Notes under the pieces: model-generated | Database searches by the model: none | Told to the model about the DNA's origin: nothing | Seen by the model: the letters and a program-made list of their open reading frames with translations, nothing else | Assembly (NCBI RefSeq): GCF_000333955.1 | Contig: NZ_CAPS01000038.1 | Location: 1-48,641 of the forward strand | DNA from: Rhodococcus sp. AW25M09 | Lineage (GTDB): Bacteria > Actinomycetota > Actinomycetes > Mycobacteriales > Mycobacteriaceae | Direction of reading: 5' to 3' | Length of the DNA stretch: 48,641 nucleotides | Shown: positions 37,840 through 48,422 of the stretch, in pieces | Layout: every line of letters starts with the position of its first letter | Numbering within the stretch: position 1 is the first letter of the stretch | Position numbers and translations under genes: made by a program

Positions 37840-38634
37840 ATGGTCGTCTCGAATCCCCAGCATCCCGCGTACGGACTCCTTCGGCAGGTGACGCCCACCG
37901 CGTCGGTTCTGCTCGCCGACAACCCGGGAAAGATGACTCTCGACGGAACCAACACCTGGATCCTGCGGGCACCCGGATCCGAGGAGTGCGTCGTCGTCGA
38001 TCCGGGGCCGAAGGACCGGGGCCACCTCGACGCCGTCGCCGCGTCGGGCACGGTGGTGTTGACGCTGGTGACCCACCGCCACGCAGATCACACGGCCGGA
38101 TTGAAACGCTTCCATCGAAAGACAGCGGCTCCGGTCCGAGCACTGGGGGAGAAGTTCCTGCACGGGAACGGCGCTGCGCTGGTCGACGGCGAGGTCATCG
38201 AGGCAGCCGGTCTGCGCATCCAGGTACTGCACACGCCCGGTCATACGGCTGATTCGGTGAGTTTTGTGCTCGACGATGCGATCCTGACCGGAGACACCGT
38301 CCTCGGCCGCGGCACCACGGTGCTCGATCCGAAGGACGGTTCGCTCGCGGCCTACCTGGAGTCACTGGACCGGCTCGAAGTAGCAGGTGCAGGAAAGACG
38401 GTGCTGCCCGGGCACGGGCCGGAGTTGCCGGACACTGCCGAGGTGGCGCGCGCGTATCGCGCCCACCGTCAGCAGCGGCTGGATCAGGTTCGCTCGGCGT
38501 TGGCCGACATCGGCGAGAATGCGAAACCGATGCAGGTGGTACGGCACGTCTACTCGGATGTGGACAAAAAGCTGTGGCCAGCTGCGCGGATGTCCGTGAA
38601 AACGCAGCTGGCCTACCTCAGAGAGAACAGCTAG
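37840..38634 (+). CDS. MBL-fold metallohydrolase (LACTB2-like)
   Basis: A 264-residue metallo-beta-lactamase fold hydrolase. Zinc motifs are THRHADHTAG (HxHxDH, about 79-86), LHTPGHTADS, LTGDTVLG and LPGHGPEL, with a C-terminal helical region that includes VRHVYSDVDKKLWPAARMSVKTQL split across two helices. The layout is that of the LACTB2/RNase-like group and equals Rv3677c beside crp. Hydrolytic role on RNA or thioesters is possible but unproven. ATG 37840 has a -10 element 6 nt upstream. It is convergent with crp, which ends 25 bp away. Confidence 0.88.
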   Translation: MVVSNPQHPAYGLLRQVTPTASVLLADNPGKMTLDGTNTWILRAPGSEECVVVDPGPKDRGHLDAVAASGTVVLTLVTHRHADHTAGLKRFHRKTAAPVRALGEKFLHGNGAALVDGEVIEAAGLRIQVLHTPGHTADSVSFVLDDAILTGDTVLGRGTTVLDPKDGSLAAYLESLDRLEVAGAGKTVLPGHGPELPDTAEVARAYRAHRQQRLDQVRSALADIGENAKPMQVVRHVYSDVDKKLWPAARMSVKTQLAYLRENS

Positions 38635-38658
38635 CGAGCTGTCCCGAACGAGCTCGGA

Positions 38659-39333
38659 CTAGCGAGCTCGTCGGGCCAGACGCTCGGAGTCCGAGATCAG
38701 CACGGACTTGCCTTCGAGGCGGAGCCAGCCGCGGTGAGCGAAGTCTGCCAGTGCCTTGTTGACGGTCTCGCGAGAGGCACCGACGAGCTGAGCGATCTCT
38801 TCCTGCGTCAGGTCGTGGGTGACGCGCAGCGATCCCGCTTCCTGGGTGCCGAAGCGCTGGGCGAGCTGCAGCAGCGCCTTGGCGACGCGTCCGGGAACGT
38901 CGGTGAAGATGAGGTCGGCCAGGTTGTTGTTGGTGCGACGCAACCGGCGGGCCAGCACGCGCAACAGCTGCTCGGCGATCTCGGGGCGCTGGTCGATCCA
39001 GTCCTTGAGCGCGGCGCGGTCCATGCTGACTGCGCGCACCTCGGTGACCGTGGTGGCCGAGGACGTACGGGGGCCGGGATCGAAGATCGACAGCTCACCG
39101 AACATGTCCGACGGTCCCATGATCGTCAGCAGGTTCTCGCGGCCGTCGGGGGAGCGTCGTCCGAGCTTGATCTTGCCGGAAACGATGATGTAGAGCCGGT
39201 CTCCGGGCTCACCCTCGTTGAACACGACGTGTCCGCGGGGGAAATCGACAGGCTGCAGCTGCTTCGTCAGCGCCGCAACCGCAGAGGGTTCGACTCCTTG
39301 GAAGATGCCGGCCCGTGCCAGGACGTCGTCCAC
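38659..39333 (-). CDS. crp: CRP/FNR-family cAMP receptor protein
   Basis: A 224-residue regulator nearly identical in layout to mycobacterial Crp (Rv3676). The cyclic-nucleotide domain (about 10-125) ends with [21 protein letters not shown], which contains the cAMP-contacting Glu and Arg, and the helix-turn-helix is [20 protein letters not shown] near residue 180. It binds TGTGA-N6-TCACA type sites and controls acs, whiB and resuscitation genes in mycobacteria. GTG 39333 has AAAGGAG 7 nt upstream. CRP-like sites lie upstream of acs and whiB4 in this window. Confidence 0.95.
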   Translation of the reverse strand: MDDVLARAGIFQGVEPSAVAALTKQLQPVDFPRGHVVFNEGEPGDRLYIIVSGKIKLGRRSPDGRENLLTIMGPSDMFGELSIFDPGPRTSSATTVTEVRAVSMDRAALKDWIDQRPEIAEQLLRVLARRLRRTNNNLADLIFTDVPGRVAKALLQLAQRFGTQEAGSLRVTHDLTQEEIAQLVGASRETVNKALADFAHRGWLRLEGKSVLISDSERLARRAR

Positions 39334-39487
39334 TTGCGCTCCTTTTGGGATGTCGGTGACGCGGAAGCCCGCACCACCGAAGGCGTTTGTACACAGTCGT
39401 GCAACCCGCCGAACCGGGTGTGCAGTTCAGGCGTCGAAGCCGGTGCAATGTTCAAACACAACAATTACCTCAGGGGAGTCTACTTCG

Positions 39488-39505
39488 ACTCGGTCGAAAC
39501 CGAGT
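39488..39505. promoter_or_regulatory. Hairpin/dyad upstream of crp
   Basis: ACTCGGT-CGAA-ACCGAGT is a perfect 7-bp dyad in the 258-bp gap between crp and the next gene (39334-39591). On the minus strand it overlaps a possible -35 region before TAGACT (39482-39477), about 145 nt upstream of the crp start. It may be an operator; nothing else clear is seen in the gap. Confidence 0.35.
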
Positions 39506-39591
39506 GATCGACGCCACCACAGGTTGCCAGAGCGATCGACCGTCTGTTCCCGTTCACCGAAAATTCATCGAAATTACGACCGATCGGACGC

Positions 39592-39861
39592 TCAGCTGGC
39601 GCGTTGGTCGATCATGCCGTCGCGAGTGTCGATGGTCCGCGGCGGGGTCTGGCGGCGCTTGCGGGTGTTGAATCGAGCCAAGGCGTGTGGGAAACCTTCG
39701 TTTGCCAGTGTCGCGACCTCGGAGGTACTCGCCTGATCGAGAAATTCCTGTACTTCCTGCTCTCGGACGCCGAGCTTGCTGAGCCGGAACTCGACCCGTT
39801 CCATCGCGAGCGCGAAGAGCATGAGTAGTACCGGAAAGAGCACCACGGCGAGTCCTTGCAT
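39592..39861 (-). CDS. Small single-pass membrane protein
   Basis: An 89-residue protein with one N-terminal transmembrane helix (about 2-22: [17 protein letters not shown]) followed by a charged coil [21 protein letters not shown] and a basic tail. It sits between crp and nth where M. tuberculosis has the small membrane gene Rv3675, so it is probably the equivalent. ATG 39861. Function unknown. Confidence 0.7.
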   Translation of the reverse strand: MQGLAVVLFPVLLMLFALAMERVEFRLSKLGVREQEVQEFLDQASTSEVATLANEGFPHALARFNTRKRRQTPPRTIDTRDGMIDQRAS

Positions 39862-39941
39862 ACTCAGCAGTTAACACCGAAAAAGTCTCGATACAAACAC
39901 AGCCCGCCGCCTCCGCGGTGAACGTTACGCATTCTTGTCCG

Positions 39942-39947
39942 TACAGT
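39942..39947 (+). promoter_or_regulatory. -10 element TACAGT, leaderless nth
   Basis: TACAGT ends 6 nt before GTG 39954, identical in sequence and spacing to the MBL gene promoter at 37828. Confidence 0.5.
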
Positions 39948-39953
39948 TGTGGA

Positions 39954-40721
39954 GTGGATTCGACAGCCCCGAAACGCCCCGACGTGCGCAAACGCGAGGA
40001 GACCCGCCTCGGGCTCGTGCGTCGAGCTCGGCGTATGAACCGGACGCTCGAAACTGCCTTCCCCCATGTGTACTGCGAACTCGACTTCACCACGCCCCTC
40101 GAACTCGCCGTCGCGACCATCCTGTCCGCGCAGTGCACCGACAAGCGCGTCAATATGGTCACCCCCGCTCTGTTCGTGAGATATCGCACTGCCCGCGACT
40201 ACGCCGAAGCCGACAGAACCGAACTCGAGGAGTTCATCCGAACCACCGGGTTCTATCGCAACAAGGCCACTTCGTTGATCGGACTCGGGCAGACGTTGCT
40301 GGAGAAGTTCGACGGCGAAGTACCGGCGACTCTGAAGGACCTCGTCACGCTGCCCGGTATCGGGCGCAAGACGGCCAACGTGGTCCTCGGCAATGCGTTC
40401 GACGTTCCCGGAATCACCGTCGACACACACTTCGGCCGGCTGGTCCGGCGCTGGCAGTGGACGACGGAAGAGGACCCGGTCAAGGTCGAGCATGCCGTCG
40501 GCGCGCTCATCGAACGCAAAGAGTGGACGTTGCTCTCCCACCGCGTCATCTTTCACGGGCGACGCGTCTGCCATGCCCGCAAGCCCGCGTGTGGGGTGTG
40601 CGTCCTGGCCAAGGACTGCCCGTCGTTCGGTGCCGGTCCGACCGACCCGACAACCGCTGCCGCGTTGGTGAAGGGCCCGGAAACCGATCACCTCCTGGCC
40701 CTCGCCGGAATCGTGTCGTGA
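39954..40721 (+). CDS. nth: Endonuclease III
   Basis: A 255-residue DNA glycosylase/AP lyase that removes oxidised pyrimidines. The helix-hairpin-helix [13 protein letters not shown] contains the catalytic Lys139, and Asp157 lies in [11 protein letters not shown]. The 4Fe-4S cluster motif C-x6-C-x2-C-x5-C is present in [20 protein letters not shown] 39954 is preferred over an ATG 36 bp upstream because a -10 element is correctly placed. Its stop overlaps the start of the thioredoxin-like gene (GTGA), beginning a four-gene operon with the NUDIX and marP genes, as in mycobacteria. Confidence 0.96.
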   Translation: MDSTAPKRPDVRKREETRLGLVRRARRMNRTLETAFPHVYCELDFTTPLELAVATILSAQCTDKRVNMVTPALFVRYRTARDYAEADRTELEEFIRTTGFYRNKATSLIGLGQTLLEKFDGEVPATLKDLVTLPGIGRKTANVVLGNAFDVPGITVDTHFGRLVRRWQWTTEEDPVKVEHAVGALIERKEWTLLSHRVIFHGRRVCHARKPACGVCVLAKDCPSFGAGPTDPTTAAALVKGPETDHLLALAGIVS

Positions 40722-41383
40722 ACAAGGCTGCTCTGCGCTGGTCTCTCGTCGCTCTGATCCTCGTCGTCGGGATGGTCTACGCGCTGTGGCCACGTAACGA
40801 CGTTCCCGGCCTGGCACCCAGTGCTACCCCGAGCCTGGGTCAGCGAGCGCCCGGCACGGACGAGCGCCGCGCAGTAGACACCCCCGAAGCTCTCGCGCCG
40901 CTGCGGCAGGACGCCGATCTCGCCGCGTGCCCGACGACGGGATCGGGCAACTCGGCCGGCCCGCTGACGGGCATCACGCTCGAATGTATCGGCGACGGCT
41001 CGTACGTCGACCTGGGCCAGGTGCTCGCAGGACGCCCGGCACTGCTCAACATCTGGGCCTACTGGTGCGGTCCCTGCGCCGAGGAATTGCCCTACCTGCA
41101 GCAGTACGCCGAACGGGCAGGCGACGCAATCGCCGTCCTGACGGTGCACAACGACGCCAACGAGGCCAACGGGCTGGCTCGGCTCACCGACTACGGCGTC
41201 ACCCTGCCCGGAGTTCAGGACGGCGGCGGCCGTGTCGCCGCGGCAGTGGGAGCACCGAACGTGTTGCCCGTGTCCGTTCTGATATCTGCGGATGGCACTG
41301 TCGCCAAGGTGCTGCCCCAACCTTTCCGTAGCGTCGACGACATCGCCGACGCCGTCCGCGTGAATCTCGGAGTCGATTCGTGA
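40718..41383 (+). CDS. TlpA-like membrane-anchored thioredoxin
   Basis: A 221-residue thiol-disulfide oxidoreductase with an N-terminal transmembrane signal-anchor (about 6-26) and an extracytoplasmic thioredoxin fold. The active site WAYWCGPC has Cys117 and Cys120. The cis-proline region is VLPVSVLI. Equivalent to Rv3673c. GTG 40718 overlaps the nth stop. It probably keeps envelope proteins reduced or correctly paired, and MarP in the same operon carries two cysteines. The next gene also starts by a 4-nt overlap. Confidence 0.9.
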   Translation: MNKAALRWSLVALILVVGMVYALWPRNDVPGLAPSATPSLGQRAPGTDERRAVDTPEALAPLRQDADLAACPTTGSGNSAGPLTGITLECIGDGSYVDLGQVLAGRPALLNIWAYWCGPCAEELPYLQQYAERAGDAIAVLTVHNDANEANGLARLTDYGVTLPGVQDGGGRVAAAVGAPNVLPVSVLISADGTVAKVLPQPFRSVDDIADAVRVNLGVDS

Positions 41384-42093
41384 GCTCACCCGATTGGCTC
41401 GCTCGTATGCTCGACGTCGCAGGCAGGGCAGACGGTCTGAACGACACCACCGGAATCAATCCGGTGCTGCAGCGTCAGGCACCGCCATCCGGCAATACTC
41501 GATCTGCGGCGGTGTTGGTGCTGTTCGGTGGCCCGGCGGTGAGCGATCCCAGCTCGCCCGGCGGACTGCCCGCCGACGCCGATGTGCTGCTGACCCAGCG
41601 CGCCTCGACCCTGCGTGATCACAGCGGGCAGATCGCCTTTCCCGGCGGTGCCACCGATCCGGGCGACGACGGACCGGTCGGGACGGCGCTGCGCGAGGCG
41701 CAGGAAGAAACCGGACTCGACCCTGCCGGTGTCGTTCCCCTGGCAACCATGCCGGGGATCTACATACCGCCGTCGCGTTTCGACGTGGTCCCGGTGCTCT
41801 CGTACTGGCACAAGCCCAGCCCGGTACGCGTCGTCGACTCCGGTGAGACCGAGCGAGTGGTGCGAGTTCCGTTGCGCGAGTTACTCGATCCCGACAATCG
41901 ATTCCAGGTACGCCACCCCGCCGGCTACCAGGGCCCGGCCTTCTCGGTGCAGGGGATGCTGGTGTGGGGATTCACGGGCGGTATTCTGGCGGGCCTGCTG
42001 GCTGTATCGGGCTGGGAGCCCGAATGGGACACCGGGGACATACGCGATCTGGAGGCCAGCTTGACTGCGGTAGGAGCGAGGCTCGATCGGTGA
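41380..42093 (+). CDS. NUDIX hydrolase (CoA pyrophosphatase-like)
   Basis: A 237-residue protein. The Nudix box GGATDPGDDGPVGTALREAQEETGL fits GX5EX7REUXEEXGU with a shifted first Glu, and the preceding DHSGQIAFPGG matches the CoA-specific UPF0035 motif (LRxHxGQxxFPGG). It probably cleaves coenzyme A or acyl-CoA to 4'-phosphopantetheine and ADP. Equivalent to Rv3672c. GTG 41380 overlaps the thioredoxin stop; its own stop overlaps the marP start. Confidence 0.88.
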   Translation: MSSPDWLARMLDVAGRADGLNDTTGINPVLQRQAPPSGNTRSAAVLVLFGGPAVSDPSSPGGLPADADVLLTQRASTLRDHSGQIAFPGGATDPGDDGPVGTALREAQEETGLDPAGVVPLATMPGIYIPPSRFDVVPVLSYWHKPSPVRVVDSGETERVVRVPLRELLDPDNRFQVRHPAGYQGPAFSVQGMLVWGFTGGILAGLLAVSGWEPEWDTGDIRDLEASLTAVGARLDR

Positions 42094-43280
42094 CGGGCTC
42101 AGGGTGGGTCGATATCGCGGTGGTCGCTATCGCATTGTTGGCGGCAACATCGGGTTGGCGGCAGGGAGCTATGGCGTCGGCGCTGGCGTTTCTCGGTGTC
42201 GTTCTCGGCGCCGTCGCCGGAATTCTGGTGGCACCGCACGTGCTCGAACACGTCGACGGTGCCCGGCCGCGGGTCTTCGTCGGCATCGCGTTGATCGTGG
42301 TGCTGGTGATCATCGGTGAAGTTGCCGGAATGGTTCTCGGGCGCGCTTTGCGTAGCGGGATTCACTCGCGCGCAGCCAGATCCGTCGACAGTACGATCGG
42401 AGCCGGTCTGCAGGCCGCGGCGGTGCTCGCCGCGGCGTGGCTGCTGGCCATTCCACTGACCTCGTCCTCGCAACCCGAGGTCGCCAGCGCGGTCCGAGGA
42501 TCGGCCGTGCTCAGCAAGGTCGACGAGGTGGCACCCGACTGGCTGCGGCAGGTCCCCACAGAATTCTCGGCGTTGCTCGACACCTCCGGATTGCCGGACG
42601 TCATCGGGCCGTTCGGTCGTACCCCGGTTGTCGATGTCGCGGCTCCCGATTCCGGTATTGCCGCAGGGCCCATTCCGATTCAGCTGCAGTCCAGCGTCAT
42701 CAAGATCAACGGCATCGCGCCGAGCTGCCAGAAGGCCCTGGAAGGCTCCGGCTTCGTCGTTCGATCGGATCTGGTGATGACCAACGCGCACGTCGTCGCA
42801 GGCACGTCCGAGGTGACGGTCGATTCGCCGAACGGACCGCTCGACGCCGAGGTCGTGCTGTTCGACCCCGAAGAAGACGTTGCTGTGCTTCGGGTTGCGC
42901 AGTTGCAGGCACCGGTGCTGACGTTTGCCCCGGCACCGGCCGACTCCGGAACCGATGCCATCGTGCTCGGCTATCCCGGCGGTGGTCCCTATACGGCGAG
43001 CCCGGCTCGTATCCGCGAGATCATCAATCTCAAAGGCCCCGACATCTACCGCACCGGAACCGTCCAGAGGCAGGTCTACACCGTGCGCGGATCGGTGCGG
43101 CAGGGCAACTCCGGCGGACCACTGGTCAACTCGTCCGGTGAGGTCCTCGGCGTCGTGTTCGGTGCCGCCGTCGACGACCCCGACACCGGATTCGTGCTGA
43201 CCGCATCGGAGATCTCGGAAGAACTGGCGCAGAGTTTCGATGCACCGGTCGCGGTGACGACCGGCGACTGCATCGTCTAG
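42090..43280 (+). CDS. marP: Membrane serine protease MarP
   Basis: A 396-residue protease with four N-terminal transmembrane helices (CvpA-like, about 5-120) and a chymotrypsin-like periplasmic domain. The triad is His234 (TNAHVV), Asp263 (EEDVAVL) and Ser341 (GNSGGP). The two cysteines Cys213 and Cys394 match the Cys214-Cys395 disulfide known in M. tuberculosis MarP. MarP maintains cytoplasmic pH in acid and activates the peptidoglycan hydrolase RipA. GTG 42090 overlaps the NUDIX stop. The stop TAG shares the palindrome CTAG with the stop of the convergent hydrolase gene. Confidence 0.95.
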   Translation: MTGSGWVDIAVVAIALLAATSGWRQGAMASALAFLGVVLGAVAGILVAPHVLEHVDGARPRVFVGIALIVVLVIIGEVAGMVLGRALRSGIHSRAARSVDSTIGAGLQAAAVLAAAWLLAIPLTSSSQPEVASAVRGSAVLSKVDEVAPDWLRQVPTEFSALLDTSGLPDVIGPFGRTPVVDVAAPDSGIAAGPIPIQLQSSVIKINGIAPSCQKALEGSGFVVRSDLVMTNAHVVAGTSEVTVDSPNGPLDAEVVLFDPEEDVAVLRVAQLQAPVLTFAPAPADSGTDAIVLGYPGGGPYTASPARIREIINLKGPDIYRTGTVQRQVYTVRGSVRQGNSGGPLVNSSGEVLGVVFGAAVDDPDTGFVLTASEISEELAQSFDAPVAVTTGDCIV

Positions 43281-44209
43281 CTCTCGCGGACCACTCGCAG
43301 AATCTCGTCGGACACCACGTCCGGTGCTTCCTGGTGTACGTAGTGCCCCACGTCGCGCACTGTTCGACGCGTCAGCCCCGGTGCCCAGTGCCGATCTCGA
43401 TCGAGGGTGGTGGGCAGCACGTACGGGTCGAGATCGCCGCTGATCTGAGCGACGGGAATCGACGTGCGTACGTCGACGGCGTCCATGAAGCGGCGGCCGT
43501 CGGAACGGAACTGGCTACGGAACGCCCAGCGCTGATATTCGAGCGCGCAGTGCGCGGCACCGGGAATGCGGATCGCCGAGCTCATCTTCGCGACGGTGTC
43601 CGCATAGTCCTCGGTGTGCTTCCAGACGGCCCCGGCGCGGCTGCTCATCAGCTCTTCCACTGCGCCGCCGCCGCGGCGCTTCAGTAACTTCTCGGGGCGG
43701 AGCGGAACCTGGTAGCGAACGAAGTGCGGGAGGAGGGCGGCGCGCTGTGCGGAATCCTTCAACACTGCGCGGCGCAGGGAGATGGGGTGCGGGGCGTTGA
43801 TCAGCACCATCGAGCGCACGATGCGGGGGTGCAGTGCTGCGCTCGCCCAGCAGACCAGTCCGCCGTCGGCGTGGCCGACGAAGGCGGCGTGCGGGTACCC
43901 CAGGGCGCGGACGAGTCCGACGATGTCGCCGGCCAGGGTCCACCCGTCGTATCCACGCGGAGGCTTGTCGGAATCGCCGTATCCGCGCAGGTCGACGGCT
44001 ATGGCGCGGACACCGGTCCGAGTGAGTGCATCGAGTTGGTGTCGCCAGGAGTACCAGAAGTCGGCGAAGCCGTGCAGCAGAACCACCAGTGGTGCGTCCG
44101 GTGCGTGCTCGCCGACCTCCACGATGTGGAAGCGGATTCCGTTGGCGTGGATGTCGCGATGAATCCACTGTCCCGGATAGCGGACCGTGGACGGATCGGG
44201 CTGATTCAT
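43277..44209 (-). CDS. Alpha/beta hydrolase, EphE-like
   Basis: A 310-residue alpha/beta hydrolase. It has the oxyanion segment LLHGFADFWYSWRHQLDAL, the DLRGYGDSDKPPRGYDGWTL segment typical of epoxide hydrolases, and a C-terminal VGHYVHQEAP with the catalytic His. The nucleophile elbow reads GHADGGLV instead of GHDWGG, so the position of the nucleophilic Asp is Ala and Asp is one residue later. Equivalent to EphE (Rv3670). ATG 44209. It follows the holin-X gene by 21 bp, so the two are probably co-transcribed. Confidence 0.85.
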   Translation of the reverse strand: MNQPDPSTVRYPGQWIHRDIHANGIRFHIVEVGEHAPDAPLVVLLHGFADFWYSWRHQLDALTRTGVRAIAVDLRGYGDSDKPPRGYDGWTLAGDIVGLVRALGYPHAAFVGHADGGLVCWASAALHPRIVRSMVLINAPHPISLRRAVLKDSAQRAALLPHFVRYQVPLRPEKLLKRRGGGAVEELMSSRAGAVWKHTEDYADTVAKMSSAIRIPGAAHCALEYQRWAFRSQFRSDGRRFMDAVDVRTSIPVAQISGDLDPYVLPTTLDRDRHWAPGLTRRTVRDVGHYVHQEAPDVVSDEILRVVRES

Positions 44210-44230
44210 ACTGCTCGATTCGCCGGGTGA

Positions 44231-44725
44231 CTACGTCTTGTAGCCGGGAACTCCTGGAATGCTCTCGTGCTGGTTGGGCAGCACCGTCGACGCCTGCTTG
44301 AGCGAGTCGATGGTCTTTTCCGGCTTGCGGAGCTTCTTGACTCTGCGGTACCCGAGGAGTCCGAACACAGCCGCGGCCAGCACCATGAACACGAACACGA
44401 TCAGGAAGGCAGCCCAGCGGTAGAGCCACACATCGAGCAATTCGGCGGCGAAGAAGAAGAAGAAGAAGGTGCTGAACAGCAGGACCGTCAGCGCTGCGAT
44501 GAAGAAGACGCTTCCCTGCAGACCCTTCTTGACCTCACCGGTGACCTCGGCCTTGGCGAGAGCGACTTCGGCTCGCACGAGCGTCGAGACCTGAGTGGTG
44601 GCGTCCTTGACGAGGTTTCCGATGCTGGCGCTACCAGGAGTGCGGGCATCGACGTCGGTCAGAGGTATCGACGAAATCGTGTTCGGGACTCCGTTGCCGT
44701 ATCCCTTGTCATTGCTGACGCTCAA
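44231..44725 (-). CDS. Phage holin-like (Actinobacterial holin-X) membrane protein
   Basis: A 164-residue protein with a long amphipathic N-terminal helix (SIGNLVKDATTQVSTLVRAEVALAKAE) and two transmembrane helices (about 73-95 and 103-127), then a basic tail RRVKKLRKPEKTIDSLKQA. This is the layout of the actinobacterial holin-X family (PF07332) and of Rv3669. Despite the name it is a chromosomal membrane protein with no phage genes nearby. TTG 44725 is proposed from AAGGGG about 7 nt upstream; the start is uncertain. Confidence 0.75.
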   Translation of the reverse strand: MSVSNDKGYGNGVPNTISSIPLTDVDARTPGSASIGNLVKDATTQVSTLVRAEVALAKAEVTGEVKKGLQGSVFFIAALTVLLFSTFFFFFFAAELLDVWLYRWAAFLIVFVFMVLAAAVFGLLGYRRVKKLRKPEKTIDSLKQASTVLPNQHESIPGVPGYKT

Positions 44726-44932
44726 CTCTCGACCCCTTGTAATCGCTCTGCTCGGTGTTGATCGGATCGTATCGACAGTAGTGCCTTGGTAGCAGATTAA
44801 CTGCCCCGTGACCGTCGAGCGACGCTCGACCCTCGAGCGGCGTACCTCCACACCGTCCCGGACAAACCGGAAATGTTGCAGGAACAGGCAACGAACGGGC
44901 CCGGCGCGTGAAATTCTCAGGTGTTCATCAGG

Positions 44933-44938
44933 TAATTT
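44933..44938 (+). promoter_or_regulatory. -10 element TAATTT upstream of the MFS gene
   Basis: TAATTT lies 30 nt before the GTG at 44969, giving a short leader that carries AGGAG 6 nt upstream of the start. The rest of the 243-bp gap 44726-44968 shows no clear feature beyond a GC-rich stretch with short repeats of CTCGA and GAGCG. Confidence 0.4.
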
Positions 44939-44968
44939 GCAGGGAACTTCCCCCTTTCAGGAGCATTC

Positions 44969-46339
44969 GTGAGTTCAACACCCGCCGCCACCGCCGACGG
45001 CGCAATTCCCGCACCTCAGGTGCCGCGCTCACGCATCGTGATCGCGTCGATGGTCGGCACGTCCATCGAGTTCTTCGATTTCTACATCTATGCCACCGCG
45101 GCAGTGCTCGTCTTCCCGCGGCTGTTCTTCCCGGCCGGCAACGACACCACCGCGCTGCTGGCCTCGTTCGCCACGTTCGGCCTGGCCTTCGTCGCACGAC
45201 CTATCGGGTCGGTTCTGTTCGGTCACTTCGGTGATCGCATCGGACGCAAGGCGACCCTCGTCGGGTCCCTGCTGACGATGGGTGTCGCAACGTTCGCGAT
45301 CGGCCTGTTGCCGACCTACGCCGCGGTGGGTCTGTGGGCACCGGCGCTGTTGGCGATCATGCGCTTCACCCAAGGCGTCGGCCTCGGCGGCGAGTGGAGC
45401 GGTGCGGCGTTGCTGGCCACCGAAACCGCCAAGCCAGGTAAGCGAGCCTGGGCCGCGATGTACCCGCAGCTCGGTGCGCCGATCGGCTTCTTCGTCGCCA
45501 ACGGCGTCTTCCTGCTCATCGTCATCGCGACCGGCTACGACTCCGCGAACTCCGGCAGCGACCACCCGTTCCTCACGTGGGGCTGGCGAATTCCCTTCCT
45601 ACTCAGCGCGATCATGGTCATCATCGGCCTCTACGTCCGGCTCAAGCTCGAGGAGACGCCGGTGTTCAAGCTGGCCGTCGAGCGCGGCCAGAAGGTCAAG
45701 ACGCCGCTGGCCCAGGTGTTCAAGACCAGTTGGCGTCAGCTGATCATCGGTACCTTCGTCATGCTCGCGACCTACACGCTCTTCTACATCATGACCACCT
45801 GGGTGGTCAGCTACGGAACGGGCAAGGTCTCCGACGTCAACGGCCCCAAGCTCGCAATTCCGTACACCGACTTCCTGGAGCTGCAACTGATCGCCGTGCT
45901 GTTCTTCGCAGCGCTGATCCCGGTCGCGGGACTGCTCGCCGACAAGTACGGCCGCCGGCCGACGCTCATCGTCATCACCACGGCGATCGTGTTGTTCGGT
46001 CTGTCGTTCCGTTGGTTCGCCGATCCGTCGTCCGCATCGGCAGGCAAGATGCTGGTGTTCATGTGCGTCGGCCTCGGGTTGATGGGCCTGACGTTCGGAC
46101 CGATGAGTGCCGTTCTGCCGGAACTGTTTCCGACCAACGTTCGCTACACCGGTTCGGGAATCTCGTACAACACCGCGTCGATCCTCGGAGCCGCAGTGGC
46201 CCCGTTCATCGCAACGTGGCTGGTGAGCAGCTATGGCGTCGGATGGGTAGGGGTCTACCTGGCCATCGCTGCCGCACTGACCTTGATCGCCTTGCTCATC
46301 ATGAAGGAAACTCGAGATCAGGAACTCGACAGCGTCTGA
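44969..46339 (+). CDS. MFS transporter, metabolite:H+ symporter (MHS) type
   Basis: A 456-residue transporter with 12 predicted helices. The N-terminal VGTSIEFFDFYIYATAAVLVF is the MHS signature, the loop 2-3 motif reads RPIGSVLFGHFGDRIGRK, and RFTQGVGLGGEWSGAALL is the helix 4 motif. MHS relatives import organic acids, shikimate, proline/betaine or alpha-ketoglutarate with protons. Substrate is unknown; convergent placement with acs suggests a carboxylate, perhaps acetate or propionate. GTG 44969 has AGGAG 6 nt upstream. In mycobacteria this position holds a protease gene, so it is a local replacement. Confidence 0.9.
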   Translation: MSSTPAATADGAIPAPQVPRSRIVIASMVGTSIEFFDFYIYATAAVLVFPRLFFPAGNDTTALLASFATFGLAFVARPIGSVLFGHFGDRIGRKATLVGSLLTMGVATFAIGLLPTYAAVGLWAPALLAIMRFTQGVGLGGEWSGAALLATETAKPGKRAWAAMYPQLGAPIGFFVANGVFLLIVIATGYDSANSGSDHPFLTWGWRIPFLLSAIMVIIGLYVRLKLEETPVFKLAVERGQKVKTPLAQVFKTSWRQLIIGTFVMLATYTLFYIMTTWVVSYGTGKVSDVNGPKLAIPYTDFLELQLIAVLFFAALIPVAGLLADKYGRRPTLIVITTAIVLFGLSFRWFADPSSASAGKMLVFMCVGLGLMGLTFGPMSAVLPELFPTNVRYTGSGISYNTASILGAAVAPFIATWLVSSYGVGWVGVYLAIAAALTLIALLIMKETRDQELDSV

Positions 46340-46397
46340 GCGGCTGCGCCGCATGTGCGCGGAACTTCGACCTCTGCTACGAAGTTCCGCGCACATG
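46339..46397. repeat. Palindromic repeat C, perfect 18-bp stem
   Basis: CATGTGCGCGGAACTTCG (46352-46369) pairs exactly with CGAAGTTCCGCGCACATG (46380-46397) around a 10-nt loop. The flank AGCGGCTGCGCCGCA (46339-46353) is the reverse complement of the flank of copies A and B with one change, so this copy is inverted. It lies between the convergent MFS and acs genes. Compared with copy B, two arm bases differ on one side and are matched by the complementary change on the other. Confidence 0.85.
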
Positions 46398-46407
46398 CGC
46401 GGAGCGC

Positions 46408-48351
<1,944 letters not shown>

Positions 48352-48422
48352 CTCGAATAGCTCTCTTTCGTCCGATGCTTTTCACCCATGAAACGGCACT
48401 TGCTAGCCGGTCTCGAGCCCCT

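Noticed and set aside
44231..44725. Prophage remnant suggested by the holin-like protein
   Set aside because: No other phage gene is near, and the holin-X family is a chromosomal gene conserved beside ephE and acs in mycobacteria.
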